Below, in pieces: positions 45,414 through 54,738 of a DNA stretch of 64,000 bases. The notes under the pieces were generated by a model. That model was not told the origin of the DNA. It ran no database searches and worked only from the letters and a program-made list of their open reading frames with translations. Source of the stretch: Streptomyces griseoviridis (lineage in GTDB: Bacteria; Actinomycetota; Actinomycetes; Streptomycetales; Streptomycetaceae). The stretch is from the NCBI RefSeq assembly GCF_005222485.1, contig NZ_CP029078.1:2756001-2820000 (forward strand), read 5' to 3'. Position 1 is the stretch's first letter. Each line of letters begins with the position of its first letter. Position numbers and translations under genes: made by a program.

Positions 45414-46241
45414 TCACACCAGGTGCTCTCCGTAGCTCTCCGCCATCACGCACCGGATCAGCTCCGCCGTGTCCTTCAGGGAGAGGGCGGCGGCCTGGAG
45501 GTGGTCGTAGCGGTGCGAGAACGCCCTGACGGTCTCCGGGTCGGCGGTGGGGTGCGCGCTGTTGTAGCCCTCGGTGTAGGCGATGGGCGGGTCGTTGGTG
45601 AAGCGGTAGAGGTCGAACGAGCCGATCATCCCCGCGTGCGCGCCGGCCGAGAACGGCAGCACCTGGATGTTGACCCGGTGGCTGTCCTCGTAGGACAGGA
45701 GCCGGGTCAGCTGGCCGCGCATGGTGCGCGGGCCGCCGATCGACTGGCGCAGCGCGGCCTCGCCGATCACCACCCAGACGAACGGCGGGTCCTCCTTCTC
45801 GAGGAGGCGCTGCCTGGCGAGGCGCACGGTGGTGCGGTCCTCCAGGTTGGACCGGTCGATGACGCCGAGCACGGCGCGCGCGTACGCCTCGGTCTGGAAG
45901 AGGCCGGGCACGATGCCCAGTTCGAAGGAGTAGATCTGGGTGGCCTTGGACTGGAGTTCCGCCACTTTCTGGAACCAGGTGGGGAGTTGGCTGCGCATGA
46001 CCAGTTCGACGAGTCGCGACAGGAGGCCGCCGGTGCCGAGGGCGGCGTCCACCCGTTCGCTGAAGATCTGGGTGGGCAGTTTGCGGGCGGTCTCGACCTG
46101 ACCGACCAGTGACCCGGTGTAGTTGACGATGTCGCCGAGCTGACGCTGCGTCAGCCCGGCGGCCTCGCGGTGCCGTCGCAGTTCGAAGCCGTAGTAGTCG
46201 AGTGGCGAGGCGCCCGGGTCGAGCGGGTTGATGTGGGTCAC
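45414..46241 (-). CDS. XRE-family regulator with DUF5753 domain
   Basis: 275 aa from GTG 46241 (GAGGGGAC upstream; an ATG at 46271 is an alternative). HTH near residues 20-75 (LRRHREAAGLTQRQLGDIVNYTGSLVGQVETARK). The rest is the DUF5753 domain: IYSFELGIVPGLFQTEAYARAVL, FVWVVIGEAALRQSIGG, NIQVLPFSAGAHAGMIGSFDLY. Very common Streptomyces regulators, usually paired with a DUF397 gene; none is adjacent here. Ligand unknown. Confidence 0.88.
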   Translation of the reverse strand: MTHINPLDPGASPLDYYGFELRRHREAAGLTQRQLGDIVNYTGSLVGQVETARKLPTQIFSERVDAALGTGGLLSRLVELVMRSQLPTWFQKVAELQSKATQIYSFELGIVPGLFQTEAYARAVLGVIDRSNLEDRTTVRLARQRLLEKEDPPFVWVVIGEAALRQSIGGPRTMRGQLTRLLSYEDSHRVNIQVLPFSAGAHAGMIGSFDLYRFTNDPPIAYTEGYNSAHPTADPETVRAFSHRYDHLQAAALSLKDTAELIRCVMAESYGEHLV

Positions 46242-46365
46242 AGGCGGGTCCCCTCTCACGTGACTCGGCATCCCGCCGCACGCGTTGTGTCCGTTCTGTG
46301 GCCCACAGTAGTCGTGGCACGTCACCGCCGTACCGGGAACGGACAGGTCCCGTGGTGAAGGCCGG

Positions 46366-48408
46366 TCAGGTGCTCGGGGCGGACTCCCTGACGGGCCGCC
46401 GGTCGTCGTTGCCCGCCCCGGCGGGCGCGCGCACGTCCTTGGCGCGCGGCCCCTGGAGGAGATACGCGAGCCCGAAGCCGCCGGCGACGACGGCCGCGCC
46501 GCCGACCGCGTCGAGCACCCAGTGGTTGCCGGTCGCCACGATCGCGGAGACGGTGAACAGCGGGTGCAGCAGGCCGAGTGCCTTCATCCACGCCTTGGGC
46601 GCGATGACGGCGATGGCCACCCCGCACCACAGGGACCAGCCGAAGTGCAGGGACGGCATGGCCGCGTACTGGTTGGTGAGGGCGGTCAGGGTGCCGTAGT
46701 CCGGCTTGGAGAAGTCCTGGACGCCGTGCACGGTGTCGATGATCCCGAGGCCGGGCAGCAGCCGGGGCGGGGCCAGCGGGTAGAGCCAGAAGCCGACCAG
46801 GGCGAGCAGGGTCGCGAAGCCGAGGGTGGCGCGGGCCCACCGGTAGTCGACCGGGCGGCGCCAGTACAGCACGGCGAGCACGGTCAGCGGCACGACGAAG
46901 TGGAAGGACTCGTAGTAGAAGTCGAAGAAGTCCCGCAGCCAGCCGACCTTCACCACCGCGTGGTTGGCCCAGTGCTCGATGTCGATGTGCAGGAACCGCT
47001 CGATGTCGAGGATCTGGTGCGCGTGGCCCTCGGCCCGCTCGCGGCCCGCGGAGTTGCTGCCGCCGGTCGCGGCGAGCCTGACCTTGGCGTAGGCGGCGTA
47101 GGTGACGCGGATGAGGAGGAGTTCGAGCAGGAGGTTGGGGCGGGTGAGGACCCGGCGCAGGAACGGCAGCAGCGGCACGTGGCGGAACCGGGTCGGGACC
47201 GGCGCCGCGTACTCGGTGGGGACCGGCGAGCGGTAGTACGGGGAGGTGCGCGCGAGGAACGGCACGACGGTCGCCGCGAGCAGCGCGGCGAGCAGCACGA
47301 CGTTGTCCCGCAGGACGTAGACGGCCGCCATGTTCGGCAGCAGCATCTTCGCGGGCAGCGTCATCAGCAGCACCACGGCGACCGGCCACACGTACCGGTC
47401 GGAGGCGCGCCTGCCGACCCGGCCGACGACCGCGAGCAGCACCCACAGCAGCTGGTGCTGCCAGGTGGTCGGGGAGACGGCGACGGCGGCGCAGCCGGTG
47501 ACGGCGACCGCGAGGAGCAGCTGGCCGTCGCGCGCGTAGCGGACGGCCCTGCGCACCCCGAGGAAGGCGACGGCGGTGCCGAGGGCCAGGAACAGGCCGA
47601 TCTCCAGCGGCCCGGTCAGGCCGAGGCGCAGCAGGGCGCCGTGCAGGGACTGGTTGGCGAGGTCGTCGGCGGGCCCGCCGAGTCCGGTGCCCGCCATGTG
47701 GTGCACCCAGTAGGTGTACGAGTCGTGCGGCAGCGCCGCCCAGGCGAGCAGGGTGCAGGCGACGAAGGCGGCGCCGGCGGTGACGGCGGCCCGGCGGCGG
47801 GCGGTGAACCAGAGCAGCGGCGCGAACAGCAGCACGGTCGGCTGGAAGGCGGCGGCGACGCCGATCAGCAGGCCGCCCGCGTAGCGGCCGCGGACCACGA
47901 AGCAGCCGAGGAGCACCAGCAGCACCGGGATGATGCTGGTCTGGCCGAGCCAGAGCGTGTTGCGCACCGGCAGCGACAGCATCAGCAGGCTGATCGCGAC
48001 GGGTGCGGCCAGCAGCGAGGTACGGCGGCTGACGGGCTGCGGCAGGGCGCGGGCGGCGACCAGGCCGAGCGCGACGACCAGCAGCAGGGTGCCGAAGGTC
48101 CAGCCCCAGCCGAGGGCCTGTTCCGCGGTGCGGGTGAGCGGCTTGAGGACCAGGCCGGAGAACGGGGTGCCGGTGAACCGCGTCGAGTCGTACAGGGACC
48201 CCTTGACATGCAGGACGCCGTGCGGCCCGACCCAGGTCTCCAGGTCCGTGAGCCGGTCGCCCCGCGGGGTGCCGAGGACGGCGGTCAGCTGCCGTATCGC
48301 GAGGACCGCGGCGATCAGCCACAGCCCCAGCCGCGCGACGCCCAGGCGTCCCCCCACCGCCTCGAACGCGTCCCCCGGCCGTCGCCCGCTGTGCTCCACG
48401 TTCGCCAC
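46366..48408 (-). CDS. GT87 glycosyltransferase fused to a PAP2 phosphatase
   Basis: About 680 aa from GTG 48408; GTG 48522, which has AGGAGGG upstream, is equally possible. The N-terminal two-thirds is a GT87-type polytopic transferase with DLETWVGPHGVLHV, FTGTPFSGLVLKPL, SLPVRNTLWLGQTSIIPVLL and SPTTWQHQLLW. The C-terminal part is PAP2: HWANHAVVKVGWLRDFFDFYY, MPSLHFGWSLW and GNHWVLDAVGGA (His residues of the phosphatase). Uses polyprenyl-phosphate sugar donors and may recycle the lipid. Membrane glycan assembly is the likely role. Confidence 0.88.
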   Translation of the reverse strand: MANVEHSGRRPGDAFEAVGGRLGVARLGLWLIAAVLAIRQLTAVLGTPRGDRLTDLETWVGPHGVLHVKGSLYDSTRFTGTPFSGLVLKPLTRTAEQALGWGWTFGTLLLVVALGLVAARALPQPVSRRTSLLAAPVAISLLMLSLPVRNTLWLGQTSIIPVLLVLLGCFVVRGRYAGGLLIGVAAAFQPTVLLFAPLLWFTARRRAAVTAGAAFVACTLLAWAALPHDSYTYWVHHMAGTGLGGPADDLANQSLHGALLRLGLTGPLEIGLFLALGTAVAFLGVRRAVRYARDGQLLLAVAVTGCAAVAVSPTTWQHQLLWVLLAVVGRVGRRASDRYVWPVAVVLLMTLPAKMLLPNMAAVYVLRDNVVLLAALLAATVVPFLARTSPYYRSPVPTEYAAPVPTRFRHVPLLPFLRRVLTRPNLLLELLLIRVTYAAYAKVRLAATGGSNSAGRERAEGHAHQILDIERFLHIDIEHWANHAVVKVGWLRDFFDFYYESFHFVVPLTVLAVLYWRRPVDYRWARATLGFATLLALVGFWLYPLAPPRLLPGLGIIDTVHGVQDFSKPDYGTLTALTNQYAAMPSLHFGWSLWCGVAIAVIAPKAWMKALGLLHPLFTVSAIVATGNHWVLDAVGGAAVVAGGFGLAYLLQGPRAKDVRAPAGAGNDDRRPVRESAPST

Positions 48409-48797
48409 GCCTCGTAGGCCTCCCGCCCCGTCGTCCCGCCGCTTCGTCGCGTGGGAGATCCTCGCGAACCCTATGAGGCTCGCACCACCCCGCGGAAGGG
48501 ACGCAGGCAACCCCCTCTTCACCTGACGTCCGCCCTCCTTTTGTGCGGATGACGATAGTGCGCGGGTGGTTCGGTCCGGACCGCGGAAGGCGAGATGGCT
48601 CACAGTGGGCGGCGGCCGGAACCGGCCCGCGACGGGCGGACGTGCCTGCGTACACGGCCTTTATGTGCCGTATGCAACGACCCGCGTACCGTACGTGATC
48701 GGGACAACTGGGCCTATCTTCGACCTTTCGCAGTCCGCCGTCGTCGCCGTGCTGCTCCCTGACCCCTGTCCCCCACGAAAGGCAGGCGAGCCACGTT
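48409..48797. other. Divergent promoter region of GT87/PAP2 and the MHS transporter
   Basis: Nothing coding is supported except a possible longer N-terminus of the left gene (to 48522). CGTATGCAACGACCCGCGTACCG near 48668 is imperfectly palindromic. GTACCGTACG-type bases near 48690 could be part of the transporter promoter. Confidence 0.3.
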
Positions 48798-50225
48798 TTG
48801 GCGACCGCCGAGATCACCCCTGCCCCCGTCCGCGAGGCACCTTCCCCCGGCTCCGCCGATGTCACCGTCACCGACCCCGCGCTGGTCAGGCGGGCCGTCA
48901 AGGCGGCCGCGCTGGGCAATGCGATGGAGTGGTTCGACTTCGGCGTCTACAGCTACATCGCGGTGACGCTCGGCAAGGTCTTCTTCCCCTCCGGCAGCCC
49001 GACCGTGCAGCTCCTGTCGACGTTCGGCGCCTTCGCGGCGGCCTTCCTGGTCCGCCCGCTCGGCGGTCTCGTCTTCGGTCCGCTGGGCGACCGGGTGGGC
49101 CGGCAGAAGATCCTCGCCCTCACGATGATCATGATGGCGGCGGGCACCTTCGCGATCGGCCTGATCCCGTCCTACGGCTCGATCGGCGTCGGGGCGCCGC
49201 TGCTGCTCCTGGCCGCCCGGCTGGTGCAGGGCTTCTCGACCGGCGGCGAGTACGCGGGCGCCTCCACGTTCATCGCGGAGTACGCGCCGGACAAGCGGCG
49301 CGGCTTCCTCGGCAGCTGGCTGGAGTTCGGCACGCTCGCCGGGTACATCGGCGGCGCGGGCCTGGTCACGCTGATGACGGCGCTGCTGTCCAGCGACGAC
49401 CTGCTCTCCTGGGGCTGGCGCATCCCGTTCCTGATCGCGGGCCCGATGGGCATCGTCGGCCTGTATCTGCGGATGCGCCTGGAGGAGACCCCGGCGTTCG
49501 CGGCGGAGGCCAGGAACACCGGGAACACCGGGAACAGCGGGAACACCGGGAAGTCCGGGAAGTCCGGGAAGTCCGGGACCGAGCGTCCCAAGGTGCCGCT
49601 GCGCGAGATGGTCGCGGGGCAGTGGCGGGCGCTGCTGCTCTGCGTGGGCCTGGTGCTGGTCTTCAACGTCACCGACTACATGCTGCTGTCGTACATGCCG
49701 AGCTATCTGACCAGCGAGCTGAAGTACGACGAGACGCACGGCCTGCTGGTCGTGCTCGCGGTGATGGCCCTGATGATGGTCGTCCAGCCGTTCGCGGGCG
49801 CCCTGACCGACCGCGTCGGACGCCGACCGGTGATCGCGGCGGGGTGCGCCGGGTTCCTGTTCCTGTCGGTGCCCGCCCTGCTGCTGATCCGGCAGGGCAG
49901 CCTGCTCGCGATCGGCCTCGGCATGGGCGCCCTGGGGCTGCTTCTGGTCTGCTTCACCGCCTCGATGCCGTCCGCGCTGCCCGCGCTGTTCCCGACCCGG
50001 GTGCGCTACGGCTCGCTGTCGATCGGGTTCAACGTGTCCGTGTCGCTGTTCGGCGGGACGACCCCGCTGGTGGTCACGGCCCTGATCGGCGCCACCGGGA
50101 ACCTGATGATGCCCGCCTATTACATGATGGCGGCGGCCGTGATCGGCGGCTTCGCGGTGTGGCGGATGACCGAGTCGGCGGGCCGCCCGCTGCCCGGTTC
50201 GGCACCCTCGGTGGCCCCTCGGTAG
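48798..50225 (+). CDS. MHS-family MFS transporter (ProP-like)
   Basis: 475 aa from TTG 48798. Family blocks: ALGNAMEWFDFGVYSYIAV (helix 1), FGPLGDRVGRQKIL (motif A), QGFSTGGEYAGASTFIAEYAPDKRRGFLGSWLEFG, and DRVGRRPVI in the second half. Proton symporter for proline, betaine or dicarboxylate-like solutes. The central cytoplasmic loop has a seven-unit tripeptide repeat (NTG/NSG/KSG) encoded by 9-bp repeats at 49515-49577. No neighbouring operon. Confidence 0.9.
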   Translation: MATAEITPAPVREAPSPGSADVTVTDPALVRRAVKAAALGNAMEWFDFGVYSYIAVTLGKVFFPSGSPTVQLLSTFGAFAAAFLVRPLGGLVFGPLGDRVGRQKILALTMIMMAAGTFAIGLIPSYGSIGVGAPLLLLAARLVQGFSTGGEYAGASTFIAEYAPDKRRGFLGSWLEFGTLAGYIGGAGLVTLMTALLSSDDLLSWGWRIPFLIAGPMGIVGLYLRMRLEETPAFAAEARNTGNTGNSGNTGKSGKSGKSGTERPKVPLREMVAGQWRALLLCVGLVLVFNVTDYMLLSYMPSYLTSELKYDETHGLLVVLAVMALMMVVQPFAGALTDRVGRRPVIAAGCAGFLFLSVPALLLIRQGSLLAIGLGMGALGLLLVCFTASMPSALPALFPTRVRYGSLSIGFNVSVSLFGGTTPLVVTALIGATGNLMMPAYYMMAAAVIGGFAVWRMTESAGRPLPGSAPSVAPR

Positions 50226-50314
50226 CTGTCCGGAAACGCATCCGGAACCCCCGCCTCCCCCGTACCGTCTGAATCCCTGTTCGAGTTCGACGGGTCACGG
50301 TGGAGGCGCTGGGG

Positions 50315-51496
50315 ATGACGGCTCGGTTCCTGCGCGGACCGGCACGCGCGCGCGTACCTGGCGGGGTTCCCGGCCGGCCTCCCGCGCGCGCGGCGACCGT
50401 CCCCGTCCTCCGCGCCCGGACGGCGGCCGTCGTGTGCGCGCTGCTCGTCCTCCAGCTCGGCACGCTCCTCGCGCCCGCCCACGCGTGCGGCTGCGGGGCG
50501 GTGGTCCCCGAGCGCGGGCGGGTGGTCGCGGTGGCGCGGGAGGAGTCCGTGGTCCGCTGGGACGGCCGCGAGGAGCAGCTCGTCATGAGCCTGACGGTCT
50601 CGGGCGACGCCGGGCGGGCCGCCTGGATCGTGCCGGTGCCGCACCGCGCCACGGTCGGGCTCGCCGACCCCGCGCTGTTCACCCGGCTCGAAGCCGCCAC
50701 CGCGCCGGTACGGCGCACCCGCCACCACTTCTGGCCGCGCGACGACGACTGGCCGCTCGACACCGGCGGCGGCCACGCCGTGGGCGCCCCTCCGCCGTTC
50801 CCCGGCGTCAGGGTGACAGGACGCCAGCGGCTGGGCGCCTTCGACGTGGCGCGGCTGACCGCGACCGACCCGGCCGCCCTGACGGGCTGGCTCGACCGGC
50901 ACGGCTTCGCCCTCCCCCCGCGCCTGGCCCAGGCGCTCGGGCCGTACGTGCGGCACCGCTGGGAGTACGTGGCGGTCCGGCTCGCCCCCCGCTCGGCCGC
51001 CGCCGCCCCGCTGCGCGGCACCCTCGACCCGCTGCGGCTGACCTTCCGCTCCGCGCGCCCGGTCTACCCGATGCGGCTGTCCCGGCTGGCCCGCGCTCCG
51101 CAGTCGCTCGGCCTGTACGTCCTCGCCGCGCACCGGATGGAACCGGCCTCGGCGATCGGCGGGGAACGCCCCCGCACCACCTTCGCGGGACGGGTCGCCG
51201 ACCGCTCGGGCCCGCTGGCCGACCTGGCCCGCGGCACCCCGTACCTGACGGCCGTCCACCAGGAGTTCCCGTCCCCCGCGTCGATCACCGGCGACCATCT
51301 GCTGCGCCGGGCCGCCGCCGACGCGCCGGTGCGGCAGGTCATCTACGAGGACCGGCTGCGCACCCTCGCGGGTCTGCCCGCGTGGCTCCTGACGGTCGCG
51401 GGCGCCCTGCTGCTCGCCCTCGCGGCGACGGCCGCGCCGACCCTGCGCCGCGGCACCGACCGGGGGGCCGAGCCATCCGTTAGCATCGCTAGTTAG
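50315..51496 (+). CDS. DUF2330 exported protein
   Basis: 393 aa from ATG 50315 (GGAGG eight bases upstream). Signal region ends APAHACGCGAVV; the CxC after it is typical of DUF2330. The domain continues with VAVAREESVVRWDGREEQLVMSLTV, AAWIVPVPHRATVGLAD and PLRLTFRSARPVYPMRLSR. C-terminal membrane helix (LPAWLLTVAGALLLALAATA) follows. Surface protein of unknown function, common in Actinobacteria. The stop codon lies within the operator-like repeat of the next gene. Confidence 0.88.
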   Translation: MTARFLRGPARARVPGGVPGRPPARAATVPVLRARTAAVVCALLVLQLGTLLAPAHACGCGAVVPERGRVVAVAREESVVRWDGREEQLVMSLTVSGDAGRAAWIVPVPHRATVGLADPALFTRLEAATAPVRRTRHHFWPRDDDWPLDTGGGHAVGAPPPFPGVRVTGRQRLGAFDVARLTATDPAALTGWLDRHGFALPPRLAQALGPYVRHRWEYVAVRLAPRSAAAAPLRGTLDPLRLTFRSARPVYPMRLSRLARAPQSLGLYVLAAHRMEPASAIGGERPRTTFAGRVADRSGPLADLARGTPYLTAVHQEFPSPASITGDHLLRRAAADAPVRQVIYEDRLRTLAGLPAWLLTVAGALLLALAATAAPTLRRGTDRGAEPSVSIAS

Positions 51497-51506
51497 AGAA
51501 CCTAAC
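51492..51506. promoter_or_regulatory. Candidate operator GTTAG-N5-CTAAC
   Basis: Perfect 5-bp arms around AGAAC, 25 bp upstream of the O-methyltransferase start. Another GTTAG at 51479 precedes it. Size and symmetry suit a MarR- or GntR-type repressor. It overlaps the DUF2330 stop codon. Confidence 0.4.
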
Positions 51507-51530
51507 GAGACGCAGTGGAGGCACGGGCGC

Positions 51531-52202
51531 ATGAGCGGGCCGCAGATCTGGACGGACGTCGACGACTACTTCACCACCCACCTCGCCCCCGACGACGAGG
51601 TGCTGACGGCGGCCACCCGGGACAGCGAGGCCGCCGGACTCCCGCACGCCGCGGTCACCGCGCCGCAGGGCAAGCTGCTGCACCTGCTCGCCCGGCTGCA
51701 CGGCGCCCGCACCGTCCTGGAGATCGGCACCCTGGGCGGCTACAGCACCATCTGGCTGGCCCGCGCGCTGCCCGCCGACGGCCGTCTGACGTCGCTCGAG
51801 TACAGCCCGCTGCACGCGGAGGTCGCCACCCGCAACATCGCCCGCGCCGGCCTGGACAAGCTGGTCGAGGTGCGGGTGGGCGCGGCCCTCGACTCGCTGC
51901 CCGCGCTGGCCGAGGAGAACCCGCCCCCGTTCGACCTGGTCTTCATCGACGCGGACAAGGGCAACAACGCCCACTACCTCGACTGGGCCCTGAAGCTGAC
52001 CAGGCCGGGCAGCCTGGTGATCGTCGACAACGTCGTGCGCGACGGCCGGGTCGCCGACGCGGACAGCACCGCGTCCGACGTCGTCGGCACCCGTGCCGCC
52101 ATCGAACTGATCGGCGCCCACCCGAGGTTGGACGGCACCGCGATCCAGACGGTCGGCGGCAAGGGCTACGACGGCTTCGCCCTGGCCCGCGTCCTGGACT
52201 GA
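51531..52202 (+). CDS. O-methyltransferase (caffeoyl-CoA/catechol type)
   Basis: 223 aa from ATG 51531. SAM motif VLEIGTLGGYSTIWLARAL, LTSLEYSPLHAEVA, metal/SAM site LVFIDADKGNNAHYLDWAL and VIVDNVVRDGRVAD, the standard blocks of Methyltransf_3. Metal-dependent methylation of catechol-like hydroxyls is typical. Solitary gene, possibly controlled by the repeat at 51492. Substrate unknown. Confidence 0.92.
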   Translation: MSGPQIWTDVDDYFTTHLAPDDEVLTAATRDSEAAGLPHAAVTAPQGKLLHLLARLHGARTVLEIGTLGGYSTIWLARALPADGRLTSLEYSPLHAEVATRNIARAGLDKLVEVRVGAALDSLPALAEENPPPFDLVFIDADKGNNAHYLDWALKLTRPGSLVIVDNVVRDGRVADADSTASDVVGTRAAIELIGAHPRLDGTAIQTVGGKGYDGFALARVLD

Positions 52203-52336
52203 GCCGGCCGAGACAGCCGAGACAGCCGAGGGGGCTGGAGCAGGTGGGTCGGCCGGGCCGCCCCGACCGACCGGGCCGGCTCGCTCCGGCCGCCCGGTCC
52301 GGCCGCCGACTCAGGCTCCCCGGCTCGGGCCCCGGC

Positions 52337-52729
52337 TCAGCCCTCGTGGTAGAAGCCGACGTTGACGCTGCGCGGGGCGGTGCGGTCCTGGACGACGATC
52401 TCGCCGCTGCCGCCCCTGGGCAGCGTCACGCAGCCGCCGTAGGCGAGCATCTGCGCGTACTCCCCGACGATCAGCCGGACCTCGGCCGACGGATCGGCCT
52501 GCGACCCGCGCAGCCAGCTGACCTGCCAGACGCCCTCGGGGCCGCACAGGAACTCCAGGTGGACCCGGGAGACGAACAGCCAGTCGTCCGGCGTCACCAG
52601 CCGGCACACGGACCGGTCGCGCCCCACCCGCAGCACGGCGCCGGGCTCGCTGGGCGCGTCGGCCATGAGCATGCCCGCCGTGGCCCCCTCTTCCGCCCCG
52701 GACACGGTGGCCATGGTGAGTTCGAGCAC
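52337..52729 (-). CDS. FHA-like domain protein
   Basis: 130 aa from GTG 52729 (AGGAGGAG just upstream); a longer reading to 52786 is possible. AVLRVGRDRSVCRLVTPDDWLFVSRVHLEF has the Gly-Arg and Ser-Arg-x-His pattern of forkhead-associated domains, which bind phosphothreonine peptides. The remaining 60 residues are variable beta-rich sequence. No kinase gene nearby. Assigned on the motif only. Confidence 0.6.
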   Translation of the reverse strand: MLELTMATVSGAEEGATAGMLMADAPSEPGAVLRVGRDRSVCRLVTPDDWLFVSRVHLEFLCGPEGVWQVSWLRGSQADPSAEVRLIVGEYAQMLAYGGCVTLPRGGSGEIVVQDRTAPRSVNVGFYHEG

Positions 52730-52809
52730 GTGCGCTCCTCCTGAAGTGTGCTTACACAGCCGCCGCATGATAAATCGCCCGGCCATGTCCCGTCCGGCAC
52801 AATGGAGTC

Positions 52810-53244
52810 ATGACCGAGCGAAAGCCACCCGGCATACCGTTCGAATCCTGGGTCGACCGGCAGATCCGTGAGGGCGAGCGGCGGGGCGAGTTCGCCCGTC
52901 TCGCGGGCGCGGGCAAGCCGCTGCCGGCCGGCAGCGACACGTCGTACGACGAACTGTGGTGGATCAAGGAGAAGATGGCCCGCGAGGGCCTCTCGGTGCT
53001 GCCGCCGACGCTGGCCCTGCGCAAAGAGGCCGAGGACACCCTCGCCGAAGCCCTGGCCGCGCCCTCGGAGCGGGTGGTGCGCGGGCTCATCACCCGGATC
53101 AACGCCAGGATCGGCGACATGATGCTCAGGCCGCCGCCCGGCCCCCCGCTGGGGATGCGGCCGTACGACGTCGAAGAGGTCGTACGCCGGTGGCGGGAGC
53201 GCCGGGCGGCGGTGGACGGGAGCGGCGGCGGCTCAGCTGTGTAG
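52810..53244 (+). CDS. DUF1992 (DnaJ-C28-like) protein
   Basis: 144 aa. Core FESWVDRQIREGERRGEFARLAGAGKPLP, then WIKEKMAREGLSVLPPTLALRKEAE, matches DUF1992, a conserved domain of unknown role also found in eukaryotic DNAJC28. It overlaps the convergent gene's end by 12 bp. ATG 52810 has no strong ribosome site visible; TGGAGTC is at 52803. Confidence 0.9.
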   Translation: MTERKPPGIPFESWVDRQIREGERRGEFARLAGAGKPLPAGSDTSYDELWWIKEKMAREGLSVLPPTLALRKEAEDTLAEALAAPSERVVRGLITRINARIGDMMLRPPPGPPLGMRPYDVEEVVRRWRERRAAVDGSGGGSAV

Positions 53245-54120
53245 CAGCCGGTCGGCCAGTTCCCGGTAGTCGCGCAGGGCGAGCCTGAGCTGCTCGGTGT
53301 CCGCGGTGCCCGCGCCGGTGTCGTCGCCTTCGCCGTCCCGCCACGAGGTGCGCAGGTGGCGTCGGCGTTCGGTCACGGCCTCGGTGAAGCGGTCCGCGAT
53401 CTCCGCGAGGACCTGATCGGCCTCGGCGACGGAGGCGCGGGGCTCGTCGACGAAGCCGGCGACCGCGCTCTGGAGCTGCTGCCCGAGCTTGTCGGACTCC
53501 TCCCGGGCCAGCAGCGACGAGGCGCCGGACGCCGACCCGTCGGCCGCGGCGGTCTTGGTGGCCGCGGCACCGGAGGCCGGGGTCCGGCCCGCCGAGGTGC
53601 GCGCCGCCGATCCCTTGGCCTCGGGCGTGCGGGACTCGGGGGTGCGGGAGTCGGGCGTGCGCGTCTCCGGGGTGCGGGTCTCCGCGCTCCTGAACTCGGG
53701 GGTCCGCGCGTCGCCCGGCGCGGTGGGGTCGGGCGTCCGGGTGGTGTCCGGGGTCTTCGAGGACAGCGGCTTGGGGGTGGCCGTCGCCGCGGGGGCCGCG
53801 TCGGAGGAGAGCGGGGGCGGGGGCTGCGGCGGGTGGACGGGGGTGCGCGACCCGTCGTCGCGCGCCGCGCGCTCCCGTGCGCCGCGCTCGCCCCTCGTCG
53901 CGTCCTTGCCGCCCGTGAGGTCACGGCCGTCGGCGACGTCCCTGCCGTTGGTGCCGTCCCGGCCGCTCGTGACGTCCCGGCCGCTGCCGGTGTCCGCCGT
54001 GACGGCCTCGTCACGTATGCCGCGCTTGTCGCCCTCGGTGCCCTTGTCGATCCTGCCGCTCGTGCTGCCCGTGCCGCTCATGTCGTCCGTGCCGCTGGTG
54101 TCGCTCTTGTACTCGTTCAT
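53233..54120 (-). CDS. Disordered repeat protein with C-terminal helical domain
   Basis: 295 aa. Residues 1-200 are low complexity: GRD(V/G/L)T-type units (GRDVTSGRDGTNGRDVADGRD), a Pro-rich stretch and TPE(S/T)R repeats (RTPETRTPDSRTPESRTPEA). The last 90 residues (LGQQLQSAVAGFVDEPRASVAEADQVLAEIADR... LALRDYRELADRL) share a helical pattern with the gene at 54127. No signal peptide or membrane helix. Function unknown; the shared domain and six-base spacing suggest a pair that arose by duplication. Confidence 0.65.
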   Translation of the reverse strand: MNEYKSDTSGTDDMSGTGSTSGRIDKGTEGDKRGIRDEAVTADTGSGRDVTSGRDGTNGRDVADGRDLTGGKDATRGERGARERAARDDGSRTPVHPPQPPPPLSSDAAPAATATPKPLSSKTPDTTRTPDPTAPGDARTPEFRSAETRTPETRTPDSRTPESRTPEAKGSAARTSAGRTPASGAAATKTAAADGSASGASSLLAREESDKLGQQLQSAVAGFVDEPRASVAEADQVLAEIADRFTEAVTERRRHLRTSWRDGEGDDTGAGTADTEQLRLALRDYRELADRLLHS

Positions 54121-54126
54121 GTTTCC

Positions 54127-54738
54127 TCAACCCCCCTTGACGGTGGTGCGATTGACGTGCTGGCCATTGCTGTGGGAGCGCCGCCGGGGACCGGCCTGCG
54201 CGCCCACCAGTTCCTCGAACAGGGACCGCGCCTCGACCAGGGCCTCCCGCAGGTCCTCGGTGCCGGTCTCCGGCCGGCCGCCGCCGGACGCGTGCCGGAG
54301 CTGCCGGTAGCCGTGCAGATGGGCGGGGTGGTGGACGGAGAGCGCGTCGAGCTGCTCGTCGCCCTGGCCCGCGGCGGGGAACCCGACCTCAGCGGCGACC
54401 TCCGCGAGCAGCCGGTCGGCCTCCGCGACGGCCTCCTGCGGCGCGTCGACGAAGTGTTCCTGGACGGCCGTCCAGCGCGCGGTCAGTTCCTCGCGCCGCT
54501 GCGGGTCCAACTCCCTCGCGCGCAGCGCTCCGTGGCGCTCCACGCGCCCGGCCAGCTCCTGCTCGGCGGCCTTGGTGTCGCCGTCGTGCCGGCTCAGGAC
54601 CCGGTCGTACTCGGGTCCGAAGCGGCGCTTCAGATCCCCGCCGCCGAGTCCGCCCCGGGACCGGAGGGTCAGGGCGACCGCGCCGACTGCTACGGCCGCC
54701 ACGATCACGATCAGAACGATGATCATGCCTGTGGACAT
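54127..54738 (-). CDS. Membrane-anchored protein with coiled-coil-like domain
   Basis: 203 aa from ATG 54738. N-terminal membrane helix (MIIVLIVIVAAVAVGAVALTL) with the bulk likely cytoplasmic. GGLGGGDLKRRFGPEYDRVLSRHDGDTKAAEQELAGRVER resembles a conserved 'secreted protein' family of Streptomyces. The C-terminal part (FVDAPQEAVAEADRLLAEVAAE) is paralogous to that of the next gene. Function unknown. Confidence 0.75.
   Translation of the reverse strand: MSTGMIIVLIVIVAAVAVGAVALTLRSRGGLGGGDLKRRFGPEYDRVLSRHDGDTKAAEQELAGRVERHGALRARELDPQRREELTARWTAVQEHFVDAPQEAVAEADRLLAEVAAEVGFPAAGQGDEQLDALSVHHPAHLHGYRQLRHASGGGRPETGTEDLREALVEARSLFEELVGAQAGPRRRSHSNGQHVNRTTVKGG

Noticed and set aside
46522..48417. 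631-codon plus-strand frame
   Set aside because: Exact shadow of the GT87/PAP2 gene, low-complexity Gln/Asp/Gly sequence.
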